Source: a virus. Taken from it: DNA of 31,646 bases. The position numbers and the translations under genes were made by a program. Positions within the stretch are counted from its first letter, which is position 1. The number at the start of each line of letters is the position of its first letter. This document shows, one piece after another, positions 22,056-30,716 of the stretch. The stretch covers positions 1 through 31,646 of the IMG/VR virus record IMGVR_UViG_3300035161_000096; one strand, written 5' to 3'. Under the pieces are notes generated by a model. It had not been told where the DNA came from, searched no databases, and saw only the letters and a list, made by a program, of their open reading frames with translations.

Positions 22056-23012
22056 TTAGTAGTAAAGCCAGTCATCTCCTGCGAGCCAGGCGTTGTAATC
22101 TGCAGCGGCATCCCCCTGTTGGTAGATCCCTCCCAGCCCATAATCGGATGGGGATTCGGTGCCCCACAAGATGCTGGTCTCGGCAGCTTGGTTGGGAGGC
22201 ATGTCCCCCGCATAAATGCTTCCGCTGCCTCCTCCGTAACCTCCACCAGGGACAACCGGAACAGAGGGCATGGCATACCAAGGTGGCTCTGGTGCGACTG
22301 GCGTTTCCTGGCGAGTGCCATAGCCCCCGAGTACTCCACCACTGTAACCACCTCCCAATTCGCCACCCAAACTCGCGAGCTCTCTGGCAAGCTGGTCCTG
22401 GCGATAGGCCTCGGTTGCAGCCTGGTTGGCCTGCGCCCATCGTTCCTCGGCGTTGAGTTTACCCCAGAACTGACTCTGTGAAACGTCGATGCCCCACCTG
22501 GCCAATTTCTCGCGGAGTCTGCGCTCGGCCTCAGCTTCGGCTTGGGCCTGGGCCAATCGTTCTTGCTGCATTCTCCATTGGAGCATCATGTTTGATCGAT
22601 CAGTGGGAGAAACAAAGGTGCTCGTCGGCGGGAGATTGGGAACCGCGCCATAGGCCGCCCCGTATTGCTGCAAGCCGAGGTTGGTCAGTTGCTGGCTAGA
22701 CAAACCGAGGGCACGCAGCATCGCGGAGGCATCATTTGCGCCACCATAACTGCCAATCCCGATGCCGCGCTCAGCGGCAGCTTGCCCAATTGCATACTTC
22801 GCCTCGGGCCCCAGCTTCCCAGAGATGTTGCGGAGAATGGCTTCATATCCCGGCTGCTGGGAGAGCGCGGCCGTGTAATAGTTGCCAACATCCGATCCGA
22901 CTTTTAGTGGATCAAACGCCGGGCCGCCAATCGCATTGAGCCAGTCGGGTGTCTCAAGATTGTAGCCAAAATCGGCGCTGTAACCGGTGCGTGTAGATGC
23001 TCCTCTTGCCAT
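22056..23012 (-). CDS. Gly/Ala/Tyr-rich virion protein with coiled coil
   Basis: The 318-aa product has an Ala/Gly/Tyr-rich N-terminal half (GNYYTAALSQQPGYEAIL and GIGIGSYGGANDASAML). A coiled coil rich in Gln, Ala and Glu follows (residues about 150-215, QQERLAQAQAEAEAERRL), then a Gly/Tyr/Pro-rich tail ending DDWLYY. Low-complexity Gly-Tyr stretches suit a disordered or membrane-interacting ejected protein. It follows the adaptor-like gene by 1 nt. Function by context only. Confidence 0.6.
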   Translation of the reverse strand: MARGASTRTGYSADFGYNLETPDWLNAIGGPAFDPLKVGSDVGNYYTAALSQQPGYEAILRNISGKLGPEAKYAIGQAAAERGIGIGSYGGANDASAMLRALGLSSQQLTNLGLQQYGAAYGAVPNLPPTSTFVSPTDRSNMMLQWRMQQERLAQAQAEAEAERRLREKLARWGIDVSQSQFWGKLNAEERWAQANQAATEAYRQDQLARELASLGGELGGGYSGGVLGGYGTRQETPVAPEPPWYAMPSVPVVPGGGYGGGSGSIYAGDMPPNQAAETSILWGTESPSDYGLGGIYQQGDAAADYNAWLAGDDWLYY

Positions 23013-23013
23013 A

Positions 23014-24033
23014 TCAAATCATGGTTGAAAGTCCAATTCGACGAAACGAGGCCTGCTGGAGTGAATCCACGACCACTGCGGGTTGCTCGATGCCGAGGTA
23101 ATGATCCATCTCCTGCTTCAAAAGTTTGATTGCCCGTTTTTCATGGGTGATTGCCATCTCCTGCGCGGCCGTTACTTCTTGGCTGTAGCCTCGCAGAGCT
23201 TGGCACATTTCGGCCAGAGCCGGCAGGTTACCGATGATGAGCGGGTCTGAATCCCGAATGGCTGGAATGAACTCGAGCTTGGCCAGAGCGGTGACCGTGT
23301 AGCTGCTGCAGCTGGTGCACAGAGGGCTGATGTAATACCGGCGATAGGCAGGATTGGTTTCACTGGCCAGGTATCGAGACAACAGGACCTGCTCCCCACT
23401 TGTCTGGTCTACCTGATAAAGCAGAACATCGCCATAGGTGAGGGGCTTGACCACAGCTGTGATTTTCGACACATCAAAGATCGAATCTGCAAACGGGTTC
23501 AGGAACGTCAGGTAAAACCCCGTCGCGGTGTTCAACCCGTCCATGTCGTAAATGGTGTTCCCGTTCTGATCCAGCGCAACGAACAGCATCTTCATGCCCT
23601 CGTCGCGAGGGTCGGTGATGTAGACGCGCAGCCGTTGGTTGGTTTCGGTCAAATCAACCTTGGTTGGCCAGACGCCCCGTTCGTAACCGGCCACCGATCC
23701 GCACCAATCGGAGCAGCAAGGTGTATCGGGCATCGGCCCCGGGCCGCCGGGGAGGACCTCGTAGAATTCGTTGTGGATGTAGATGGGTTGCTCGCAGACC
23801 GCCATGTTGATCACCCTGGCGAATTCCCTCGGCAGTGTGATGTATGGCGCGGCGGCCGTGACCGAGAACCTGGTTTTGACCCAACCCTCCCACCAACCCG
23901 CATCCTTGCCGGCATATATCAGCCGTTGCTGCGCGTCATTGACAATCGCAGCCAGGCGGTATGTGTCGTCTGCGCAGATTCCGAGAAGCTCTGGGATTCT
24001 GCTCAGCTTGACGTTTTTGAGTGTGATTCTCAT
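23014..24033 (-). CDS. Tail adaptor/tube-A-like structural protein
   Basis: The 339-aa protein begins with a helical segment typical of adaptor or tail-tube-A proteins (DDTYRLAAIVNDAQQRLIYA). A WWEGW turn and YITLPREFARVINMAVCEQP follow, so the N-terminal half should sit at the portal-tail joint in a short-tailed phage. A Cys-rich loop (TPCCSDWCGS) and another (PLCTSCSSY) are unusual in such proteins. The C-terminal third is helical (SQEVTAAQEMAITHEKRAIK). It overlaps the upstream gene by ATGA. T7 gp11-like function is an inference from pattern and order. Confidence 0.55.
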   Translation of the reverse strand: MRITLKNVKLSRIPELLGICADDTYRLAAIVNDAQQRLIYAGKDAGWWEGWVKTRFSVTAAAPYITLPREFARVINMAVCEQPIYIHNEFYEVLPGGPGPMPDTPCCSDWCGSVAGYERGVWPTKVDLTETNQRLRVYITDPRDEGMKMLFVALDQNGNTIYDMDGLNTATGFYLTFLNPFADSIFDVSKITAVVKPLTYGDVLLYQVDQTSGEQVLLSRYLASETNPAYRRYYISPLCTSCSSYTVTALAKLEFIPAIRDSDPLIIGNLPALAEMCQALRGYSQEVTAAQEMAITHEKRAIKLLKQEMDHYLGIEQPAVVVDSLQQASFRRIGLSTMI

Positions 24034-25682
24034 GGGACGATATCGAGCTTGATGATCATGGTAGCTTGGCCTCCTCCATACAGGTTGCTAGGACTGCACG
24101 GCCCACAGGTGCTTCCTACACCATGAGAAAAGGCTCCATGCCAAGTCGAGGCACCAGGCGGGATGGGGAAGAGGAAAGGTCCATACACGCCAGGACCAAC
24201 GGGCGTAATGCTGTTGGCGTAAACAATGGCTCCACCATCAGTCCGTTCCAATAGGTACGCGGTGCCTGCAAACCCCCACTGAACCCCTGGACATGGCTCT
24301 GGCGGTATTCCATTAATCCGCAACTGCGTAACGAGCAGACTTCCTATGATCGTGTCAGGTGTCGGATTGAAGCAGTTCCAAGTAAACCCTGCCTGTGCCG
24401 TGCCCCCACTGGCAACGCAAGTGCCACCAGGATCCAAAACAAACAACTCAACATTCTCACCACTACCAGTTGCCGAGGCGGAACCATTGCCGTATGGAAT
24501 GGCCGCGAAGGTCCATGGAATGCTGCCAAAGATGTTGGGATCGATTGTCAGGGTAAACTCTTTTGTGCAGCTGGCATCGTACAGATCAGTGACCACGATG
24601 CTGAAAGTGTAGGTCCCGTAACCCGTAGGAGTCCCCGAGATGACACCTGTGTTCCCATCAAGGACCAACCCATCGGGCAGTGAGTCGCCCGATTTAACGG
24701 CAAAGGTCTTGGGATCCCAGCCTGCTTGGGTGCTGATCGCGTGGCTGTAGGCCTCGTCCTGCTGCGCATTGGGTAGCACATTGGGCTCATCAATCTCCAT
24801 GACCGAAACACGGTAAACGCGATAAGTGTAGGTTCCGTTCGCATCGGTCAACGTCAGGCGGAATCCCCACAGCCCAGCGATGGTGAATTGCCCGTAGATC
24901 CGCATGGCAATTCCGTTGGGCTCGAAATTAATGCCCGGTGGCAGCGCCCCGAAAACCTCCCACTCTAGTGGGTACTCAAACGCTCCGGTACGATCAGGGA
25001 CAATGAATTGGTCGATGCTCTCATCTTTGCAGACGCTCTTTGGGAATGGGATGAGGCACCCGACGTTGTTGCTGAGAAGATTCTCGGCCACCCCCCTGGC
25101 TTTTTCATTGGCTGAATCCTTGTTTGAGCCCCAGACATAGCAAGCCGGCAGCACGATTCCCTTGCCCCCCTCGAAACAAGCCACCTCGACCTTGATCTCA
25201 TCATTGCACGCTTTTCCATTGGGTGGATTTGGGAAACGCAGAACCGGCGTCGGGCCCGGGTTGGGATTGTCGGGGCAGAGAATCGAATCACAAAGCTGGG
25301 TGAGGTAATCATCCGCCCAGTCTGCAGCGAGCGCATCGGCCTGGGCCTGCGATTCAGCGTAGAAAACCCCCTCGGGTATCGTGGCCGAATATTGGTTCCC
25401 ATCGCAGCAGGTGCGATAAAAGGTGTTGGCCGTGTTGGGGAAGAGTTTGTCGCGTTCGCAGATCTGAGCGTTGTTCTGGGCGCAAAGATCAGCCGCAGCC
25501 TGCGATTCCTCGGAAACACAGAGGCCCAGGCAGGCAATCCATGGCCCCTGATCATTATCCCAGACCTGATTGGGGAAGTAGGTCGACCTAAAAAGCAGCC
25601 GATCTGGATCTTCGGAAGAATAATTTCCGAGAGAGTTTGCATCGTCGATGCACGGCGCTTTGGTTGGACATGGCATGTTCAT
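24030..25682 (-). CDS. Cys-rich tail fibre with putative Ig domains
   Basis: The 550-aa protein has about 21 Cys, many in pairs, which is unusual for a phage fibre. An N-terminal region repeats S-x-E-S-Q-A-x-A-D motifs (VSEESQAAADLCAQNN, YAESQAQADALAADWA), like DUF5977-type repeats. Residues about 230-390 form two putative Ig domains, with LPPGINFEPNGIAMRIYGQF and GLVLDGNTGVISGTPTGYGT, the second a clear He_PIG-type signature. The C-terminal part is beta-rich. Ig-like repeats in phage tails often serve surface binding. It lies between the propeller-like and adaptor-like tail genes. Disulfide bonding would need an oxidising step or extracellular assembly. Confidence 0.6.
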   Translation of the reverse strand: MNMPCPTKAPCIDDANSLGNYSSEDPDRLLFRSTYFPNQVWDNDQGPWIACLGLCVSEESQAAADLCAQNNAQICERDKLFPNTANTFYRTCCDGNQYSATIPEGVFYAESQAQADALAADWADDYLTQLCDSILCPDNPNPGPTPVLRFPNPPNGKACNDEIKVEVACFEGGKGIVLPACYVWGSNKDSANEKARGVAENLLSNNVGCLIPFPKSVCKDESIDQFIVPDRTGAFEYPLEWEVFGALPPGINFEPNGIAMRIYGQFTIAGLWGFRLTLTDANGTYTYRVYRVSVMEIDEPNVLPNAQQDEAYSHAISTQAGWDPKTFAVKSGDSLPDGLVLDGNTGVISGTPTGYGTYTFSIVVTDLYDASCTKEFTLTIDPNIFGSIPWTFAAIPYGNGSASATGSGENVELFVLDPGGTCVASGGTAQAGFTWNCFNPTPDTIIGSLLVTQLRINGIPPEPCPGVQWGFAGTAYLLERTDGGAIVYANSITPVGPGVYGPFLFPIPPGASTWHGAFSHGVGSTCGPCSPSNLYGGGQATMIIKLDIVP

Positions 25683-25685
25683 GGC

Positions 25686-27923
25686 TCAACAGGTCATTCC
25701 CTCAAACGGGGCCTTCTGAACGGGGATGGCAAAGACCATGATGCCTCTGATTCGGCACCATCCTTTGACCACAACTTTCATCTGGAACTGATAGCCGATG
25801 TTCATCGGCCGCCTCTGGCAGTTTCCGCAGGCCGGCAGTGGGGGTGTTGGGAGCACGACGGGGAATTTGTAGCACTCTCCGTAGGGCTGTTCTGGGTAAC
25901 AGATGGGATTGATGACATCTTCGCAGGTTGAACGTGCGGAGCAGAATTCCGTCCGATGCCAGAATTGCCAGCAAGCTTCTGCGTCCGGCCGATAATACAC
26001 GTCGAGGTATACGGTCCCAAAAACACGGTCGATCCATATCTCACCACCGTCGAGTTTCTTGAGCTCGAACTCTCTCCCCCACGTCCAGGCCGGCGTCTCG
26101 ATAAACCATTCAACGCGCCGATCATCTTCATCATTCCGCTGCAGGGTGGTCAGCTCCCAAACCTGAATCGATCCATCCTCCTGGGCGAGCACGACAGCAA
26201 ACGCACGCTGCAGGCCTCCATAGTCCCCCTCGAAAAGCTGCAGGACTTTGAGTCCTTGCCACCAGCCTTCCCATGCCGGTGGACTGGTTTGGCCACTTGC
26301 CGCCATCTGCAGTGAAGAGACCAGGTCGAAATCCAAAACAGCCATGCCGTTGTAGGCGGTCCCCACGACCGTCTCTTCCGGCAGCGCGGTTTGGAGCATG
26401 CGATTGTCGAAGTAGATGCCGCTCGCAGGATCCAGCAACGCCCGGTCGTAGAAGTTGAGAAGGCGATTGATGTTCCGAGAGACTGCGGTGTTGGCATACT
26501 GGGCGAAATCGCGAATGGCGATGAACAGAGAGCGGTAGCCATCCCAGCTCAAAAAGAACAGGTCACCGTTGACGTGAACGACATTGCGATCTCCGTAGGT
26601 TCCATTCCGCAGGAGGGCCACCTTTTGCAGAGGTTCAGTCGAGGTGATCCAGTTGGCCCGGCTCACTGGCACGCTCAGCGCGTACACAGCCTTGCGTGTG
26701 AAAGCGTAGAGCTGCCCTTCACCAAGCGCGGTGTCCAGGTTTGCCGTATGCTTGAGAGCTCGGATGATCCCATCTTCAGTCGGGACAACAAACCCGTCGC
26801 CAGCCAGAGCCAAAGGATTTTCGGTGATCTTGAGGATCGAATCGGTTTTGCGATAGGCCGTCGTTCCCGATGGTCCAAGCACAATGTCGCCGGCCGTGTA
26901 TTGGCGGTCCTGGGCGTACCAGATTCGGCCCATGTAGTAGTCCATGGCCGTCGCGGGTGGCAGCTCGGAAACGGTCAACAGGTTGGTATCAGCATTGATG
27001 GCATCCCCGGGGTTCGCGCTGATGTTGACCAGATAGACGTGATTTACTGCGGGGGCTGGCTCGGGGGCGACAGCCGTAATCGTCCATGCATCCCCAAAGA
27101 TCGTCACGGCCTGCGGGGCAGCGACAGCTGGATTGACCCAAACCGAAAAAGCAGTTGTTGCACCTATTGCCGGCACGATGAAGTTGGCCAGGGTGGTCGC
27201 CAGCAGGGTCCCGCCGGCATCGAGGATTTGGGTGCCAGCCGGGACGATAAAACCCACTGGTGCAGTCGCACCATCGTTCCTGAGCGTGATCGACTGAGTG
27301 TTGAGGACATGAATGTAGGCCTCCCCGTCGATCATGACGATTTGGTTCAGCACCCCGGTGTAGGGGCCGTAGAGCGTGATGTCTACGTAATCGCCGGCCG
27401 CCGGGACAACGGCACCCGCCGCGACGACCCCCACAATTGCTCCAGGCCCAGTAGATCGTCGCAAGGTGCTACCATCCCAGAAAAGCGGAAGCGTGACACC
27501 GTCGCCTGCTTGTTTGACCAGAAACTGCTCTCCCTGGACAAAGTATCCATGGGCAATATCGGCCGGGTCAAACAGACCAAAATCGGCAGAGAGATTGCGC
27601 ACACTGTTGTCCAGATCTACCCTGACCTGATAAAGAGCGCCACCGATAGAGAGAACCAGGTAGGGAAAAGTTCCCTGGATGAAGTTGTCGTAGAGGTAGC
27701 CCCCCTGGTAAAGGACGTTGCCTGGATGCACGGTGCAGAGCTTGATCCACCCCGTTCTCGGAGAGATGCCACCTCCTCGACAGGTGCAGTTGGTCATCCA
27801 GGCCAACTGATCTCGGGCGAGACCGTTGGGGACCAGCTGAGAGGCAATCGTCGTTACTTTTCCAGAGTCAACGCCACCCAACCAGTTCCACGATCCATCC
27901 GTGATCCTGACGTTTGAAGCCAT
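25686..27923 (-). CDS. Tail tube-B/propeller-like tail protein
   Basis: The 745-aa product is the first gene of the virion operon. Its N-terminus (LVPNGLARDQLAWMTNCTCR, then GGGISPRTGW) and the later repeats (GRIWYAQDRQYTAGDIVLGP, ALKHTANLDTALGEGQLYAF, VVHVNGDLFFLSWDGYRSLF) look like the beta-propeller tail proteins of short-tailed phages (T7 gp12-like). The last 105 residues carry nine Cys (EACWQFWHRTEFCSARSTC and PACGNCQRRP), a sign of metal sites or disulfides. No Shine-Dalgarno site is seen before ATG 27923. Family by pattern, not certain. Confidence 0.55.
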   Translation of the reverse strand: MASNVRITDGSWNWLGGVDSGKVTTIASQLVPNGLARDQLAWMTNCTCRGGGISPRTGWIKLCTVHPGNVLYQGGYLYDNFIQGTFPYLVLSIGGALYQVRVDLDNSVRNLSADFGLFDPADIAHGYFVQGEQFLVKQAGDGVTLPLFWDGSTLRRSTGPGAIVGVVAAGAVVPAAGDYVDITLYGPYTGVLNQIVMIDGEAYIHVLNTQSITLRNDGATAPVGFIVPAGTQILDAGGTLLATTLANFIVPAIGATTAFSVWVNPAVAAPQAVTIFGDAWTITAVAPEPAPAVNHVYLVNISANPGDAINADTNLLTVSELPPATAMDYYMGRIWYAQDRQYTAGDIVLGPSGTTAYRKTDSILKITENPLALAGDGFVVPTEDGIIRALKHTANLDTALGEGQLYAFTRKAVYALSVPVSRANWITSTEPLQKVALLRNGTYGDRNVVHVNGDLFFLSWDGYRSLFIAIRDFAQYANTAVSRNINRLLNFYDRALLDPASGIYFDNRMLQTALPEETVVGTAYNGMAVLDFDLVSSLQMAASGQTSPPAWEGWWQGLKVLQLFEGDYGGLQRAFAVVLAQEDGSIQVWELTTLQRNDEDDRRVEWFIETPAWTWGREFELKKLDGGEIWIDRVFGTVYLDVYYRPDAEACWQFWHRTEFCSARSTCEDVINPICYPEQPYGECYKFPVVLPTPPLPACGNCQRRPMNIGYQFQMKVVVKGWCRIRGIMVFAIPVQKAPFEGMTC

Positions 27924-27984
27924 ACGCTAGGTTGTGATAGGCAGTTTTCACTGTGGTCTGGTCACGCTGTGACGACTAGCGTAT
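27922..27984. promoter_or_regulatory. Inverted repeat in the virion/terminase divergent region
   Basis: ATACGCTAG at 27922-27930 is a perfect inverted partner of CTAGCGTAT at 27976-27984. Between them GTCAC-GCT-GTGAC (27961-27973) is a second, inner palindrome. The region separates the minus-strand virion operon from the terminase and is the natural place for a regulator that turns on both. The left arm overlaps the ATG at 27923. No clear -35/-10 pair was found. Confidence 0.5.
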
Positions 27985-28004
27985 TACGTCTGCAGTTAGT
28001 ATCT

Positions 28005-29789
28005 ATGCCACCAGAGCGGATCTGCAAGTATAATGCATTCTGGCCCCCTGAGGCGACCGACCTCGCCATAGAGATGGCCTGCATTCAGCATGGAGGTCGC
28101 TGGACCAAGGAGGGGAGAGAGTGCGGCGAAGGCCTGGCGTACCACTACAACGCCATGCGGAAGATCCTGTGGCCGCACCTCGATGATCATCGATGGAACC
28201 GGCTCTGTCTTGATGAGATCACCAACAGTAAGATCACGGTGCTCATGGGGGCCGGGTCAACCGGGAAGACGCACACTGCTGCTTGGTGGGCCCTCTGTGA
28301 TTATTACTGCTTCCCCGATGTTACCTGTGTGCTGATCTCCTCCACCGATCTGCGGGGGCTCGAGTTGCGCGTTTGGGGCGAGATCAAGTCCCTGCACGAT
28401 TTTGCCATCAACCGGTTCGATCTGCCGGGCCACATGGTCGAGAGCAAACACGCCATCAGCACTGACGTCATCGATGAGGCCAACATCCGCGACCTGCGCA
28501 AAGGCATCATCGGCATCCCCTGCGTCCAGAACGGAAAGTTTGTCGGGCTGGGCAAATACCTCGGGATCAAGCAACGCCGCATGCGGCTAATCGCGGATGA
28601 GGCCCAGTTCATGGGGGCCACCTTCCTCAATGCCTTCGCCAACCTGGACAAGAACGTCGATTTCAAGGCCATTGTCCTGGGCAATCCCAACGATGTTTTG
28701 GACCCCCTCGGGCGAGCTGCAGAGCCCAAAGATGGGTGGGGATCCCATCTCGAACCGGAGAAGACGGCCGTCTGGGATACCCGGTTCATGAATGGCCGAT
28801 GCGTGAATCTGATCGGCACCGACTCTCCGAATTTCGATGACCCCGAGGGCACCCCCACCCGCTTCCCCTACCTGATTTCCAGGGAGAAAATCGCCAACAC
28901 TCTGAGCTTTTTCCCAAAGGATTCTGCTGAGTATTACTCGCAGTGCATCGGTGCCATGAAAGTGGGCACCCTGTTGAAACGGGTTTTGACCCGGGATCTG
29001 TGCGTCAAGTTCCAGGCCAACTCTCGGGATCTGGTTTGGGATGGGCCCACAACCAAAATCGCCGGGCTCGATGCTGCCTATGGTGGGGACCGTTGCGTCA
29101 CTGGCTACATTGAGTTTGGCAAGGACACGACCGGCAAGACCATGTTGTTGGTTCATCCGCCAGTCCTGGTCCCCGTATCTGGAGGAGGAGGAGTTCCCCC
29201 AGAGGATCAGATTGCGGATTTCTGCAAATCATACTGCAGGCGCAACTCCATAGCCCCCGAGAATTTCTTTCATGACTCCACCGGGCGCGGCAGCCTCGGC
29301 ACTGCCCTGGCCAGGATCTGGTCAGCTCGATGCAACCCAGTTGAGTTTGGTGGATCCCCGACGACCAGGCCGGTCAGCCTCGATCTCTACATCTGGGACG
29401 ACAAAGAGCGGCGACGTCGACTCAAGCGATGCAACGAACACTACAGCAAATTCGTCACTGAGCTCTGGTTCTCGGTTCGCTACACCGTGGAGGCCGGGCA
29501 GATGCGCGGACTGCCCGAGGATGTCATGGAAGAGTTTTGCATGAGGGAATGGGAAAAGGTTCGAGGTGACAAAATCGAATTGGAATCGAAGCCAGACATG
29601 AAAGTCAGAGTGGGGCGTAGTCCCGACTTCGCAGACTGGTGTTCCATCTGCGTAGAAGGTGCCCGGCAACGGGGATTCTCCATCAGCCGGCTGGCCAACG
29701 CAGAATCCCTGCTTGCAGATCGGGAGTGGTTCCGTCGTCTGTCAGACAAAGCCAACACCCACAAAAGCCATGAACTGAGCTACAGCTAG
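28005..29789 (+). CDS. terL: Terminase large subunit
   Basis: The 594-aa product is the packaging motor and nuclease that cuts and drives DNA into the capsid. The ATPase part has Walker A GAGSTGKT (residues 82-89) and Walker B RLIADEAQ with D198-E199. The nuclease part has the acidic residues D356 in GLDAAYGGD, D424 in HDST and D541/D544 in SPDFADW, the layout of an RNase H-like fold. I prefer ATG 28005; an in-frame GTG at 27969 would add 12 residues. Neither has a Shine-Dalgarno site. The gene is alone on the plus strand between two minus-strand groups. No small terminase is recognised next to it. Confidence 0.9.
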   Translation: MPPERICKYNAFWPPEATDLAIEMACIQHGGRWTKEGRECGEGLAYHYNAMRKILWPHLDDHRWNRLCLDEITNSKITVLMGAGSTGKTHTAAWWALCDYYCFPDVTCVLISSTDLRGLELRVWGEIKSLHDFAINRFDLPGHMVESKHAISTDVIDEANIRDLRKGIIGIPCVQNGKFVGLGKYLGIKQRRMRLIADEAQFMGATFLNAFANLDKNVDFKAIVLGNPNDVLDPLGRAAEPKDGWGSHLEPEKTAVWDTRFMNGRCVNLIGTDSPNFDDPEGTPTRFPYLISREKIANTLSFFPKDSAEYYSQCIGAMKVGTLLKRVLTRDLCVKFQANSRDLVWDGPTTKIAGLDAAYGGDRCVTGYIEFGKDTTGKTMLLVHPPVLVPVSGGGGVPPEDQIADFCKSYCRRNSIAPENFFHDSTGRGSLGTALARIWSARCNPVEFGGSPTTRPVSLDLYIWDDKERRRRLKRCNEHYSKFVTELWFSVRYTVEAGQMRGLPEDVMEEFCMREWEKVRGDKIELESKPDMKVRVGRSPDFADWCSICVEGARQRGFSISRLANAESLLADREWFRRLSDKANTHKSHELSYS

Positions 29790-29835
29790 TGCCCCCGGGT
29801 GCGAGCTCTGCGCTTCCTGCACTTTTTCGCCATGG

Positions 29836-30429
29836 TTATTTCTTGGCTTGGCCCTTCTGGGCCATCTTGATCAGTTCATCTGCCACCATTTGGGCAGTGT
29901 CCTTGTCGACTACCTGCTTCAACAGTTTGGCAACCTCGAGCACCACCCCGGTCTCGGTTTGATGCTTGCTCATCCAGGCGACCCACTGAGTTTCCAACCC
30001 CTGGCCTTGGGGCGTAGTCGCCAGAATTTTGCGGCCGGCCTCGATCACCTGAGCGAGAACCCCAGCCGTTTTCTGGGCCTGGTTCCCCCTCATTCGCGCC
30101 CAGACTCCAAACAGACCAGCCAAAATCGTCCCCACCAAACCACCCACCCCCCAAAAGTCTCCGATGCGCTCGCCGGTCTCAATCAGAGCCGTGGCATTGG
30201 TGTTGGGCGCAAAGTCGTAGCCCTCGTAAATGTTGGTAACGATGACAGGGTTGGTCACCAAAACGCCATCGGGCCCAGCCGAGATTTGCTCGTTGGTGGT
30301 GACCACTGTCACGTAGTTGGTGATGACCGTGAAAAAATGCTCCTCGAGTGCGCTCGGGGGCTTGGTGGAGGCGCAGCCCACAATTGCCAGGGAGACGCCC
30401 AGAAATGCTCCTGCGAGTAATGCTTTCAT
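29836..30429 (-). CDS. Lipoprotein with a second membrane helix, lysis-type
   Basis: The 197-aa product has a signal peptide and lipobox (AIVGC, with Cys19 as the lipid-anchored residue). A Thr/Val/Asn-rich periplasmic part follows (FFTVITNYVTVVTTNEQ), then a second hydrophobic helix near residues 95-115 (VGGLVGTILAGLFGVW) and an amphipathic helical C-terminus. Its start overlaps the upstream stop by ATGA, so it is made with the 96-aa coiled-coil protein. That pairing could be an outer-membrane spanin, but o-spanins are usually much shorter and lack a second helix, so this is uncertain. Confidence 0.6.
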   Translation of the reverse strand: MKALLAGAFLGVSLAIVGCASTKPPSALEEHFFTVITNYVTVVTTNEQISAGPDGVLVTNPVIVTNIYEGYDFAPNTNATALIETGERIGDFWGVGGLVGTILAGLFGVWARMRGNQAQKTAGVLAQVIEAGRKILATTPQGQGLETQWVAWMSKHQTETGVVLEVAKLLKQVVDKDTAQMVADELIKMAQKGQAKK

Positions 30430-30716
30430 CGCTTTTTCATGCTTTCATTTAAGAGGCGGATCGATTCAGTCAAAGCCTGATGGGTGGTCTCATGCCTCTG
30501 CTCGGCCTTGTCCCATTCCAGTCGTTCCACAAACGTGGACTGGTTGTCGTGGATCTCGTTGACCTTTTCTTTGAGCGTGCCAACGCTCACTTGCATGGCC
30601 TCGGTTGTGGTGCGCGTGTCATTTGTGATTTTCAGCAGGTACAGAGTCAACCCGAGGATAGCTGATAGAAACATCCCAATAGCTGTTAACAGTCCCGCAA
30701 GCCATCGATCAGTCAT
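30426..30716 (-). CDS. N-terminal membrane helix plus coiled coil, i-spanin/holin-like
   Basis: I start at MTDRWLAGLL (30716) because the longer frame above it covers the preceding gene. The 96-aa protein has one hydrophobic segment (residues 6-28, LAGLLTAIGMFLSAILGLTL) and then a charged coiled coil to the end (TEAMQVSVGTLKEKVNEIHD, WDKAEQRHETTHQALTESIR). This is the shape of Rz-type inner-membrane spanins and of some XhlA-type holins. It overlaps the upstream gene by 8 nt and the lipoprotein by ATGA. Confidence 0.6.
   Translation of the reverse strand: MTDRWLAGLLTAIGMFLSAILGLTLYLLKITNDTRTTTEAMQVSVGTLKEKVNEIHDNQSTFVERLEWDKAEQRHETTHQALTESIRLLNESMKKR

Noticed and set aside
26391-27917. 508-aa plus-strand frame opposite the propeller-like tail gene
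   Set aside because: Antisense shadow; composition is Arg/Val/Gly-biased without domains, while the minus-strand frame fits the virion operon with tight spacing.
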